From contig NZ_WIAO01000026.1 of the NCBI RefSeq assembly GCF_009451885.1, positions 1 through 64,000 of the forward strand: a stretch of 64,000 nt of DNA, written 5' to 3'. Below the pieces are notes generated by a model, which had not been told where the DNA came from, searched no databases, and saw only the letters and a list, made by a program, of their open reading frames with translations. Below are positions 43,252-51,762 of the stretch, piece after piece. Each line of letters starts with the position of its first letter. Position 1 is the first letter of the stretch. Origin of the DNA: Glycomyces albidus. Lineage in GTDB: Bacteria > Actinomycetota > Actinomycetes > Mycobacteriales > Micromonosporaceae. A program made the translations under genes and the position numbers.

Positions 43252-44159
43252 CGACGTCCACACCGACCTCGCCGCGCGCCCTCAGGCGGGCCCGCCGGCG
43301 GCAATCGTTCGCGCGGTCGTGGGCCGCGTACCGGGCCCAGCGGACCGGGATGATCGGCCTCGTCCTCCTGGGCGCCATCGTCCTCCTTGCGCTGGCCGCG
43401 CCCGTCCTCGTCGACGAGTCGGCGCTCTCGGTCACCCAGGCCACCGGCGGGCGCATGGAGCCGCCGAGCGCGGAGTACCCGCTCGGCACCGACGAAGTCG
43501 GCCGGTCGGTCCTGGCGCTGACACTGTGGGGCTCGCGCCTCTCGCTCCTCATCGGACTCACCGCCACCGTCGTCGCGATCGTCATCGGCACCGCCGTCGG
43601 CGTCACCAGCGGCCACGTGGGCGGCTGGTACGGCTGGATCGCGCTGCGCGTCTCCGACTGGTTCATGGTGCTGCCCAGCCTGGTCGTGGCCATCGCACTC
43701 CTGGCGGTGCTCGGGCGCAGCATGGCCACCACGATCCTCGTCATCGCCCTCGTCTCCTGGTCGGGGACGACCCGGCTCGTGCGGGCCCAGACGCTCACCG
43801 TCCAGTCCCGGCCGTACCTCGAGCGCGCGCGGGCCCTCGGCGCCGGGCACTGGCACCAGATGACCAAGCACCTCCTCCCCAACGTCCTTCCGCTGGTGCT
43901 CGCCAGCGCGACCCTGCTCGTGCCCTCGGCGATCCTCATGGAGTCCTCGCTCGCGTGGCTGGGCCTGGGCGACCCGAACGTGGTGTCGTGGGGTTCGATC
44001 CTCAACCGCGCCAGCGACAACGGCGCGGTCTCGGCCCACGCGTGGTGGTACCTGCTGCCGCCGGGCCTGGCGATCCTGCTGGTCGTGCTCGCGTTCATGA
44101 TGTGCGGGCGGGCCCTGGAGGCCGTGTTCAACCCCAGGCTGCGAGGTGAATCCGCATGA
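43248..44159 (+). CDS. Peptide ABC transporter permease (DppC type)
   Basis: A 303-residue permease with the DppC/OppC hallmark EYPLGTDEVGRSVLALTLWGSRLSLLIG after the first helix. The EAA loop is YLERARALGAGHWHQMTKHLLPN. The Arg-rich cytoplasmic head (RALRRARRRQSFARSWAAYR) is normal for the family. It overlaps dppB and dppD homologues by ATGA junctions. Confidence 0.9.
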   Translation: MTTSTPTSPRALRRARRRQSFARSWAAYRAQRTGMIGLVLLGAIVLLALAAPVLVDESALSVTQATGGRMEPPSAEYPLGTDEVGRSVLALTLWGSRLSLLIGLTATVVAIVIGTAVGVTSGHVGGWYGWIALRVSDWFMVLPSLVVAIALLAVLGRSMATTILVIALVSWSGTTRLVRAQTLTVQSRPYLERARALGAGHWHQMTKHLLPNVLPLVLASATLLVPSAILMESSLAWLGLGDPNVVSWGSILNRASDNGAVSAHAWWYLLPPGLAILLVVLAFMMCGRALEAVFNPRLRGESA

Positions 44160-45139
44160 CGCTGCTGGAGTTCCGGGACGTGCACGTCACGTACACCGGT
44201 TCGCGGGGGCGGATCCCGGCCGTGCGCGGCGTGGACCTCGCCGTGGAGGCCGGGACGACGGTGGGCGTCGCGGGCGAGTCCGGTTGCGGGAAGTCGACCC
44301 TGGCGATGGCGGTGCTGCGGCTGCTCCCCCGCTCCGCGGAGGTGACCGGGGAGATCCTGCTCGACGGCGAGGACCTGCTCCGGATGGGGTGGGGTCGGCT
44401 GCGGGCGGTGCGGTGGACGGGCGCGTCGATCGTGTTCCAGGGAGCGATGCACTCGCTCAACGCGGTGCAGCGGATCGGGCGGCAGGTGGCCGAGCCGATG
44501 CTGGTGCACGACAAGGGCTTGCGGCCTGCGGTGGCCGCGAAGCGCGCCGAGGGGCTGCTCGAGCGGGTCGGGCTGCCGCCGTCTCGCGTGCGGAGCTACC
44601 CGCACGAGCTGTCGGGCGGGCAGCGCCAGCGCGTCATGATCGCGATGGCGCTCGCGTGCGACCCGGACCTGATCATCGCGGACGAGGCGACGACGGCGCT
44701 CGACGTGATGGTGCAGGCCCAAGTGCTGCAGCTCATCTCGGGTCTGGTGTCGGAGCGCGGCGTGGGGCTGGTGATGATCAGCCACGACCTGTCGGTGCTG
44801 TCGTCGGTGTGCGACACCGCGGCGGTGATGTACGCGGGCCGGATCGTGGAGCAGGGGCCGGCGCACGAGGTGTTCGCGCGTGCGCGGCACCCGTACTCGG
44901 CGGCGCTCGGGGCGGCGTTCCCGGTGATCGGGGATCCGGCGTCGCGGCTGCGGCCCGGGGGCCTGGCGGGCGACCCGCCGGATCCGACGCGGCTGCCGGA
45001 GGGCTGCTCGTTCCGGCCGCGGTGCGCGGTGGCGGTGGAGCGGTGCGGCCTGGAGTCGCCGGAGCTGCTGCAGATCGGCGGCTCGCGGTCGAGCGCGTGC
45101 TTCGTGGCCCAGGAAGGGGAGCCCGTTGTCGTCGGTTGA
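44156..45139 (+). CDS. Peptide ABC transporter ATPase (DppD type)
   Basis: A 327-residue ATPase. Walker A is GESGCGKST, the signature LSGGQRQR, Walker B DLIIADEATTALD and the H-loop MISHDL; all are intact. The C-terminal oligopeptide-transporter domain has GCSFRPRCAVAVERC, a Cys pattern that in DppD/DppF homologues can hold an iron-sulfur cluster. Its 3' end overlaps the next ATPase gene by 14 bases, which is longer than other overlaps in the operon. Confidence 0.92.
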   Translation: MTLLEFRDVHVTYTGSRGRIPAVRGVDLAVEAGTTVGVAGESGCGKSTLAMAVLRLLPRSAEVTGEILLDGEDLLRMGWGRLRAVRWTGASIVFQGAMHSLNAVQRIGRQVAEPMLVHDKGLRPAVAAKRAEGLLERVGLPPSRVRSYPHELSGGQRQRVMIAMALACDPDLIIADEATTALDVMVQAQVLQLISGLVSERGVGLVMISHDLSVLSSVCDTAAVMYAGRIVEQGPAHEVFARARHPYSAALGAAFPVIGDPASRLRPGGLAGDPPDPTRLPEGCSFRPRCAVAVERCGLESPELLQIGGSRSSACFVAQEGEPVVVG

Positions 45140-46199
45140 GGGACAGGCGTCGGTCGAGGGACAGGCGTCGGTCGACGGTCAGGCGCTGGACGAGCGTCAA
45201 GCTTTGGATGCGGGAAGGGCGTCGGACAAGGTGCTGACTGCCCGGGACCTGCGGGTCGAGTTCGGGCTGCCGGGCGGGCGGACCGCGCGGGCGGTGGACG
45301 GGGTGGACCTCGACGTGGCGCCCGGGGAGATCGTGGCCCTGGCCGGCGAGTCGGGGTGCGGGAAGACGACGCTGGCGCGGACGCTCCTGGGACTGGAGCC
45401 GGCCACGGGCGGGCGGATCGCGTTCGGCGGGACGCCGCTGGGGCGTTCGGGGAAGGCGCTCAAGGCGTACCGGCGGCAGGTGCAGCTCGTGCTCCAGGAC
45501 CCGTCGGGGGCGCTGAACCCGCGGCACACCGTGTACGAGGCGGTGGCGGAGGGCCTGCGGATCCACGGGATCACCGACGACGAGCCGGGACGGGTGGCCG
45601 ACGCGCTCGCGCGGGCGGGGCTGCGGCCGCCGGAGCGGTTCTTCCTGGCCTATCCGCACGAGCTGTCGGGCGGGCAGCGCCAGCGCGTGGTGATCGCGGG
45701 GGCGCTGGTGCTGGAGCCGAGCATCCTGATCGCGGACGAGCCGGTGGCGTCGCTGGACGCGTCGGTGCGCGGGGAGATCCTCTCGCTCCTGCTGCGGCTC
45801 AAGGAGGACGCGGGCCTGGGGGCGCTGGTGATCACGCACGACCTGGGTCTGGCGTGGAGCATCGCGGACCGGATCGCGATCATGTACCTGGGCCGGATCG
45901 TGGAGCAGGGGCCGGTGGAGCAGGTGCTCACCGCGCCGCGGCACCCGTACACGCGGGCGCTGGTGTCGGTGCTCCCCGATTCCCCCGTGCCGGAGCCGAT
46001 CGTGCTCGCGGGCGAGCTGCCGGACGCGTCGCGGATCCCCGGCGGGTGCCGGTTCCGGCCGCGGTGCCAGGAGGTGGCCTCGGGGAGCGCGCTGCCGGTG
46101 CTCGGGCGGTGCGAGGGCGAGGATCCCGGGGTGCTCGGGCCGGACGGCGGTTCGCACGAGGCCGCGTGCCATCTCGTGCATGCGAGGATGGCGGCGTGA
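45126..46199 (+). CDS. Peptide ABC transporter ATPase (DppF type) with repeated N-terminal extension
   Basis: A 357-residue ATPase with Walker A GESGCGKTT, signature LSGGQRQR, Walker B SILIADEPVASLD, H-loop VITHDL and C-terminal GGCRFRPRCQEVA. The first 35 residues are an unusual low-complexity head built from a hexapeptide, SVEGQA-SVEGQA-SVDGQA and then decaying copies, reflecting an 18-base DNA repeat at 45129-45182. The TTG at 45126 has GGGGA five bases before. A shorter start inside (for example at Val-Leu-Thr-Ala-Arg-Asp) would remove the repeat, but I see no better ribosome site there. It overlaps the DppA gene by GTGA. Confidence 0.88.
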   Translation: MSSVEGQASVEGQASVDGQALDERQALDAGRASDKVLTARDLRVEFGLPGGRTARAVDGVDLDVAPGEIVALAGESGCGKTTLARTLLGLEPATGGRIAFGGTPLGRSGKALKAYRRQVQLVLQDPSGALNPRHTVYEAVAEGLRIHGITDDEPGRVADALARAGLRPPERFFLAYPHELSGGQRQRVVIAGALVLEPSILIADEPVASLDASVRGEILSLLLRLKEDAGLGALVITHDLGLAWSIADRIAIMYLGRIVEQGPVEQVLTAPRHPYTRALVSVLPDSPVPEPIVLAGELPDASRIPGGCRFRPRCQEVASGSALPVLGRCEGEDPGVLGPDGGSHEAACHLVHARMAA

Positions 46200-47026
46200 A
46201 GATCCTCATCAGTGCCGACATGGAGGGCGCCACGGGTGTCACCTGCCCTGAGGACGTCCTGCCGGGCGGGCCGGGGTGGGAGCGGATGCGGCCGCTGTTC
46301 ACCGGGGACGTGAACGCGGCGGTCGGCGGGCTCTTCGCGGGCGGGGCCGATGCGGTGGTGGTGAACGAGGCGCATTGGACGATGCGGAACCTGCTGCTGG
46401 AGCGGCTGGACCGGCGGGCGGCGATGATCACGGGCCGGCACAAGGACCTCTCGATGATGGAGGGCGTGCAGCACGGCGACGTGGACGGCGTGGTGTTCCT
46501 GGGCTACCACGCGGGGGCCGGGGCCGAGGGGGTGCTGGCGCACACGTACCTGGCGAACTCGATCACGGGCGTGTGGCTCGACGGGGTCCGTGCGAGCGAG
46601 GGCCGCTTGAACGCGGCGGTCGCGGCGGAGTTCGGGGTGCCGGTGGTCATGGTGATCGGCGACGACAAGACGGTCGAGGACGCGAAGGGCTATGCGCCCG
46701 AGGCGGTCGGGGTGCAGGTGAAGCAGTGCGTGTCGCGGTACGCCGCGCGGTGCGACCCGCCGGCGGTGACGGCGGAGGCGATCGCGGCCGGGGCCGAGGA
46801 GGCCGCGGCGCTGGCGGTCCGGCGCGAGCCGGTCGTGTCGCCGCACCGGATCGAGGTCGAGTTCGACGCCGACCACCTGGCCCGCGCGGCTACGGTGGCT
46901 CCGGGGGTCGAGATGTGCGGTGAGCGGCGGGTCGGGTTCGACTCGCCCGCGATGTACGAGGCGATCCGCTGCTTCAAGGCGGTCACGACGCTGGCGAGCG
47001 CGGCGATGGAGGAGCACTACGGTTGA
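46196..47026 (+). CDS. dppA: D-aminopeptidase DppA, family M55
   Basis: A 276-residue zinc D-aminopeptidase. Metal ligands match B. subtilis DppA: Asp8 and Glu10 (ISADMEG), His60 (NEAHWT) and His105 (LGYHAGAG), with the catalytic His probably His116 (LAHTYL). The enzyme releases N-terminal D-amino acids such as D-Ala from D-Ala-D-Ala peptides. Coupled to the importer genes by GTGA, it points to cell-wall peptides as the cargo. The IS605-type element begins 25 bases after its stop. Confidence 0.9.
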   Translation: MKILISADMEGATGVTCPEDVLPGGPGWERMRPLFTGDVNAAVGGLFAGGADAVVVNEAHWTMRNLLLERLDRRAAMITGRHKDLSMMEGVQHGDVDGVVFLGYHAGAGAEGVLAHTYLANSITGVWLDGVRASEGRLNAAVAAEFGVPVVMVIGDDKTVEDAKGYAPEAVGVQVKQCVSRYAARCDPPAVTAEAIAAGAEEAAALAVRREPVVSPHRIEVEFDADHLARAATVAPGVEMCGERRVGFDSPAMYEAIRCFKAVTTLASAAMEEHYG

Positions 47027-48323
47027 TGAACATTCGATCGACATGAAGAGCTTGACATCCTCCGCTCCCCTGCTGAGAGCGGATTCCAACCGAAACCGGC
47101 TGAGGTTCACGGACAATCACCAGCTGGTGCGGGGTCGTCCCTCCGGCATGTCCTGCCGCGATGTTGATGGCTGCGTTGGTGTCGGCGTTGCACGCGAATC
47201 CGCAGGAGATGCAGGAGAACTCGGCTTGGCTCTTGCGCGAGTGCTTCTCGATCCATCCGCAGGCGGAGCAACGCAGACTGGTGTAGGGGGCGGGGACGTC
47301 TTCGACCCGACCGGGGGCTTTCTGCTCGGTGCGCAACCGGAGCTGACCCCAACCTTGCGCCAGGATCGCCCTGTTGAGACCGGCCTTAGCGGCGACATTT
47401 CGGCCTGGCTCGGCCGCGGTGCCTCTGGCGGAGCCGGTCATGTTCTTGATGTTGAGTTTCTCGAACCGGATCACATCGAACCTGGTCGCGAGCATCGTCG
47501 AGGTCTTCTCGACCCAGTCCTTGCGCCGAGCTGCTTCCTTGGCTTTGATCTTCGCGGCCCTGGCATACTCGGCGGCGCGGTGGTCCGAGCCTTTCGGGGC
47601 GCGTGCGGCGCGGCGCTGGTGCTTACGGTGCCGGGCACGCTCGGCTTCAGAGAGCTGCGGGCAGTTGAGGATGCGCCCGTCAGAGAGTGCAGCCGTGATC
47701 ACCACACCGCGATCGACGCCCACGACTTCGCCGGTGCCGGGCGCCGGCTTTGGGTCGGGCACGACGGCAAACGCCGCATGCCACTGACCGTTGCGGAAGG
47801 TGACCCGGAATGTCTTCGCCTCTGGCAGGCCCCGGCCCTTGGTGAGGCGAAACCGGACCATCCCGCAGCCGGGCACGTTCACCTGCGCCCATCGGCGATT
47901 CAGCCGCTCGACGCGAACCGACCGGGACATCACTTGCTTGCCTTTGGCGTTCAACTTCGGGATGCCGTCTGGCGTGAAGGCGGGGATGCGGTCGGTGCCG
48001 ATCACCCGGAAGCCCTCGTGTCGGTGGCGCTTGCGCCAGGTCGGCTCCCCGAAACCCGACGTGTAGCGGCGGGCAACGGCCTGGTCGAAGTCGCGCAGCG
48101 CCTGCTGTTGAATTTCGGCGTTGCCTTCTCGCAGCCATTCGCTCGCGGCTCGGGCCTCGGTCAACTGCCGAGCAAGCTCGACATACCGGGGTGTTGGACT
48201 CTTATGCCGGGCCCAGTAGGAACGTTGCTCGACCGCCAGGTTCCAGACATACCGGGCTTGCGCGCAGTGCAGCAGCATCTGCTGTTCCTGCCGCTTCGTC
48301 GGGTACATCCTAAAACGAGCCAT
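46983..48323 (-). CDS. tnpB: TnpB, RNA-guided endonuclease/transposon protein of an IS605-group element
   Basis: A 446-residue TnpB. The N-terminus is MARFRMYPTKRQEQQMLLHC. The RuvC residues are Asp204 (VGVDRGV), Glu288 (IRFEKLNIKN) and Asp381 (NADTNAAIN), and the zinc finger has CSACG and CISCG pairs. All key residues are present, so the nuclease may be active. The frame has no stop before the right end of the element; it reads on through the end hairpin and into host DNA, and its last 21 or so codons overlap the dppA 3' end antisense. No tnpA is present, so movement needs a transposase in trans. Lower GC in the upstream stretch supports recent arrival. Confidence 0.9.
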   Translation of the reverse strand: MARFRMYPTKRQEQQMLLHCAQARYVWNLAVEQRSYWARHKSPTPRYVELARQLTEARAASEWLREGNAEIQQQALRDFDQAVARRYTSGFGEPTWRKRHRHEGFRVIGTDRIPAFTPDGIPKLNAKGKQVMSRSVRVERLNRRWAQVNVPGCGMVRFRLTKGRGLPEAKTFRVTFRNGQWHAAFAVVPDPKPAPGTGEVVGVDRGVVITAALSDGRILNCPQLSEAERARHRKHQRRAARAPKGSDHRAAEYARAAKIKAKEAARRKDWVEKTSTMLATRFDVIRFEKLNIKNMTGSARGTAAEPGRNVAAKAGLNRAILAQGWGQLRLRTEQKAPGRVEDVPAPYTSLRCSACGWIEKHSRKSQAEFSCISCGFACNADTNAAINIAAGHAGGTTPHQLVIVREPQPVSVGIRSQQGSGGCQALHVDRMFINRSAPPSPRSPAS

Positions 48324-48392
48324 AACATGATTATATTCCGAATAACTCTCAGTTACCACACCTGCTCCATCCGAAGTGCGCGACAGCGTCCT
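47052..48392 (-). mobile_element. IS605-group, tnpB-only insertion element
   Basis: Read on the minus strand the left boundary follows TTAC (plus-strand GTAA at 48393-48396) and the right boundary is TCAA (TTGA at 47052-47055). This is the target and cleavage pair known for IS608. The right end carries a hairpin. The element lies in the gap between dppA and the M20 peptidase gene of the peptide-salvage operon. Joining the flanks leaves a short, plausible intergenic gap with the M20 ribosome site. Boundaries are inferred from motifs, not from an empty-site comparison. Confidence 0.65.
47062..47082 (-). ncRNA. Right-end hairpin, probable part of the TnpB omega-RNA scaffold
   Basis: CCGCTC (47062-47067) pairs with GAGCGG (47077-47082) around a 9-base loop, just inside the right boundary. 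In characterised TnpB systems the guide RNA comes from this 3' region, and its guide is the first bases past the end; here these would be GCTCTTCATGTCGATCGA. This RNA is inferred from the family. Confidence 0.4.
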
Positions 48393-48412
48393 GTAAAGAT
48401 TGGCGGAAGGCA

Positions 48413-49780
48413 ATGCAATCTCCCTACAACGCTTGGGAATCGCCCATCACCTCCGGCATGGGCGCGGTCTCGGCGCTTGACACGAAGGCGTTCGAGGAGG
48501 TCGTCGAGTTCACTCGCGACCTGATCCGGTTCGACACCACGAACCGGGGCGGCGGGGACGGGGACGAGCGCGCGGCCGCGGAGTACGCGGCCGTGAAGCT
48601 GTCGGAGGCCGGGCTGGACCCGGTGATCCTCGAGAAGGCCCCGAACCGGTCCAATGTGGTCGCAAGGTTGGAGGGGACGGACCCGGACGCTCCGGCGCTC
48701 CTGGTGCACGGGCACCTGGACGTGGTCCCGGCCGAGGCCGCGGACTGGAGCGTGGACCCGTTCTCGGGGGAGATCGACGCGGACGGGATGCTCTGGGGCC
48801 GCGGCGCTATCGACATGAAGAGCATGAACGCGATGATGCTCGCGGCCGTGCGGTCCTGGGCACGCGAGGAGGTACGGCCGCGGCGGTCGATCGTGTTCGC
48901 GTTCATCGCGGACGAGGAGGCCGAGGCCGATTACGGGTCGCGGTTCCTCGCGGCCGAGCACCCGGAGTACTTCGACGACTGCACCGAGGGGGTCTCGGAG
49001 TCGGGCGGGTTCACGTTCCACAGCACGTCTGCGAGCGGCGACGACATGCGGATCTACCCGATCGCCGCGGGCGAGCGGGGGACGGCGTGGCTGGAGCTGA
49101 CGGCCCGGGGCCGGGCCGGGCACGCGTCGAAGGCGAACCCGGACAACGCGGTGAGCAAGCTCGCGGCCGCGGTGGCGCGGATCGGGGCGCACCGGTGGCC
49201 GCTGCGGGTGACGCCCGTGGTGGAGGCGGCGGTGCGGGAGCTGGCGGCGCTGCACGGCGTCGAGCCGGACTTCACCGACCTCAGCGGTCTCGGGGAGGCG
49301 GCGCAGCTCGTCGAGTCGACGCTGCGCAACAGCGCGAACCCGACGATCATGCAGGCCGGCTACAAGATCAACGTGATCCCCGAGCACGCCCGGGCCGAAG
49401 TGGACGGCCGGGTGGTGCCCGGCGGGGAGGCCGAGTTCGAGGCGACCCTGGACGAGCTGTGCGGGCCCGACGTGGCGTGGCGGTACGCGCACCGGGACGA
49501 GCCGCTCATGTCGCCGGTCGATTCGCCGACGTTCCGGGCGATGCGCGAGGCGATCAAGAAGTTCGACCCCGAGGGGCACCCGGTGCCGTTCTGCATGTCC
49601 GGCGGGACCGACGCGAAGCCGTTCACGCCACTGGGGATCACCGGGTACGGCTTCTCGCCGCTGGGGTTGCCGCCCGGATTCGGGTACGGCAGACTGGCCC
49701 ACGGCGTCGACGAGCGGGTCCCGGTCGAGGGGCTCCGGTTCGGCCTGCGGGTCCTCGACGACTTCCTGCTGAAGGCATAG
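48413..49780 (+). CDS. M20-family metallopeptidase
   Basis: A 455-residue M20 peptidase of the dipeptidase/ArgE-like type. Zinc and catalytic residues are seen in LVHGHLDVVPAEA (His, Asp), GRGAIDMKSMNAM (Asp), FAFIADEEAEADYGS (Glu-Glu) and RLAHGVDERVP (His). No signal peptide is present, so it cleaves imported peptides in the cytoplasm. Its first 15 residues (SPYNAWESPITSG) are not normal for M20 and closely resemble the N-terminus of the S9 peptidase encoded next. The normal M20 start would be near Met16. GGAAGG lies only two bases before ATG 48413. The IS605-type element ends 20 bases upstream and may have separated it from the importer operon. Confidence 0.85.
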   Translation: MQSPYNAWESPITSGMGAVSALDTKAFEEVVEFTRDLIRFDTTNRGGGDGDERAAAEYAAVKLSEAGLDPVILEKAPNRSNVVARLEGTDPDAPALLVHGHLDVVPAEAADWSVDPFSGEIDADGMLWGRGAIDMKSMNAMMLAAVRSWAREEVRPRRSIVFAFIADEEAEADYGSRFLAAEHPEYFDDCTEGVSESGGFTFHSTSASGDDMRIYPIAAGERGTAWLELTARGRAGHASKANPDNAVSKLAAAVARIGAHRWPLRVTPVVEAAVRELAALHGVEPDFTDLSGLGEAAQLVESTLRNSANPTIMQAGYKINVIPEHARAEVDGRVVPGGEAEFEATLDELCGPDVAWRYAHRDEPLMSPVDSPTFRAMREAIKKFDPEGHPVPFCMSGGTDAKPFTPLGITGYGFSPLGLPPGFGYGRLAHGVDERVPVEGLRFGLRVLDDFLLKA

Positions 49781-49788
49781 GAGACGAC

Positions 49789-51762
49789 GTGAAGCGATCC
49801 CCGTACGGCGCTTGGGAGTCCCCTGTCGACACCGGCCTGGTGGCCGCGTCGGACGGCCGGCCCGGGTTCCTCGGTGCGGTCGGCGGCGAGCTGTGGTGGA
49901 CCGAGCCGCGCCCGACCGAGGGCGGACGGCGGACCCTGGTGCGCCGCAAGGAGGACGGCACGACCGAGACGGTGCTCGCCGCGCCGTGGAACGTCCGCAG
50001 CCGGGTCCACGAGTACGGGGGCCGGCCGTGGGCGGGCGCGATCACGGAGGACGGCGACCCGGTCGTCGTGTTCGTGAACTACGCCGACCAGCGGCTGTAC
50101 GTCCATCTGCCCGAGCGGTGGGACGAGCCGCTGCCGGTCAGCCCCGCGCCCGAGTCGCCGAGTGCGCTGCGCTGGTCCGAGCCGGTGATCGATCTGGAGC
50201 GCTTCGAGGCGTGGGCCGTGCTCGAGGAGCACACCGGGCCGAACCCGACCGACGTGCGGCGCGTGATCGCGGCCGTCGACCTGTGCCTGACCGGGGACGA
50301 CGCGAAGATCCGCGAGCTCACGGACGACTCGTACCGGTTCCTGGCCTGCCCCAGGGTGAGTCCGAGCGGCTCGGCGCTGGCGTGGATCGCCTGGAACCAC
50401 CCGCACATGCCGTGGGACGAGACGGAGCTGCGGGTCGCGGAGATCGCTCCGGACGGGACGCTCGCCGGGGCCGCCACGGTCGCGGGCGGCGACGGCGAGT
50501 CGATCGCCCAGGTCGAGTGGACCCGCGACGGCACCCTCGTCTTCGCCGGCGACCGCACCGGCTGGTGGAACCTGCACTGGCTCGACCCGCACACCGGGGA
50601 GCGCGGCGCGGTCCTGGAGGCGGAGGCCGAGTTCGCCGGTCCGCTGTGGACGCTCGGGTCGCAGTGGTTCCAGATCCTCGCCGGCGGCGACATCGCCGCC
50701 GTCCACGGCAAGGGCGAAGGGCGCCTGGGGATCTTCGACGCCTGGGAGCGGAAGATGAACCTCGTCGAAGGCCCGTGGACCGACTGGGCCGCCGGGCTCA
50801 CGGCGGTCGGCGACCGGGTCTACGGCCTGGCCGCGAGCCCGCATACGGGCTACGAGGTGGTCGAGGTCGACGGCCGCACCGGCGCCGCGGGCGTCGTGGC
50901 CGCCGCGCACACCGACCGGGTCGACCCCGCGTACCTGCCCGTCCCCGAGCACCGCACGTTCGCGGGCCCGGGCGGGCGCGAGATCCACGCCCACGTCTAC
51001 CCGCCGCGGAACCCGGACTTCCAAGGGCCCGAAGGCGAGCTGCCGCCGTACGCGGTGTGGGTCCACGGCGGGCCGACGAGCCACGTGCGGGCCGTGCTCG
51101 ACATGGAGCTGGCGTACTTCACCTCCCGCGGCATCGGCGTCGTCGAGGTGAACTACGGCGGGTCCACCGGGTACGGGCGGGCCTACCGGGAGCGGCTGCG
51201 CGAGGCGTGGGGCGAGGTCGATGTGGAGGACTGCGCGGCCGTGGCGCGCTCGCTCGCGGCCGAGGGCTCGGCCGACCCGTCCCGGATCGCGATCCGCGGC
51301 GGCAGCGCCGGCGGCTGGACCGCCGCGGCGTCGCTCACCTCCCCTGCGGCGCGAGGCGTGTACGCGTGCGCGGTGGTGAAGTACCCGATCCTGGACCTGT
51401 CGCTGTGGCGCGGCGACGACACGCACGACTTCGAGTCGCAGTACGTGTACTCGCTCGTGGGCGAGCCGCTGGAGGAGCGCTCGGCCGAGCGGTCCCCGGT
51501 GCACCACGCCGACCGGATCGAGGTCCCGTTCATCCTGCTCCAGGGCCTGGAGGACGAGATCTGCCCGCCAGCGCAGGCCGACCTGCTGCTGGAGCGGATC
51601 AAGGGCCGGGGCGTCCCGCACGCCTACCGGACCTACGAGGGCGAGCAGCACGGGTTCCGGCGGGCCGAGACCATCGCGGACGCGGTGCTCGCCGAGCACG
51701 CCCTGTACGCCGAGGTCTTCGGCTTCCCGGGGCCCGAATTCGATCTGGAGCTGCGGCCGTGA
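49789..51762 (+). CDS. S9-family peptidase (prolyl oligopeptidase-like)
   Basis: A 657-residue serine peptidase. The N-terminal half is a beta-propeller-like domain (for example EDGDPVVVFVNYADQRLYVH), and the C-terminal alpha/beta-hydrolase half has Ser506 in RGGSAGGWT, Asp589 in GLEDEICPP and His621 in GEQHGFR. The oxyanion region YAVWVHGGPTSH is present. It is cytoplasmic, starts GTG at 49789 eight bases after the M20 stop and overlaps the next gene by GTGA. With the M20 and S66 enzymes it can degrade short imported peptides, including cell-wall stem peptides. Confidence 0.88.
   Translation: MKRSPYGAWESPVDTGLVAASDGRPGFLGAVGGELWWTEPRPTEGGRRTLVRRKEDGTTETVLAAPWNVRSRVHEYGGRPWAGAITEDGDPVVVFVNYADQRLYVHLPERWDEPLPVSPAPESPSALRWSEPVIDLERFEAWAVLEEHTGPNPTDVRRVIAAVDLCLTGDDAKIRELTDDSYRFLACPRVSPSGSALAWIAWNHPHMPWDETELRVAEIAPDGTLAGAATVAGGDGESIAQVEWTRDGTLVFAGDRTGWWNLHWLDPHTGERGAVLEAEAEFAGPLWTLGSQWFQILAGGDIAAVHGKGEGRLGIFDAWERKMNLVEGPWTDWAAGLTAVGDRVYGLAASPHTGYEVVEVDGRTGAAGVVAAAHTDRVDPAYLPVPEHRTFAGPGGREIHAHVYPPRNPDFQGPEGELPPYAVWVHGGPTSHVRAVLDMELAYFTSRGIGVVEVNYGGSTGYGRAYRERLREAWGEVDVEDCAAVARSLAAEGSADPSRIAIRGGSAGGWTAAASLTSPAARGVYACAVVKYPILDLSLWRGDDTHDFESQYVYSLVGEPLEERSAERSPVHHADRIEVPFILLQGLEDEICPPAQADLLLERIKGRGVPHAYRTYEGEQHGFRRAETIADAVLAEHALYAEVFGFPGPEFDLELRP

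Noticed and set aside
49360..51699. Long antisense frame opposite the S9 peptidase
   Set aside because: Its composition mirrors the codon bias of the S9 gene; no family is recognised and there is no ribosome site.
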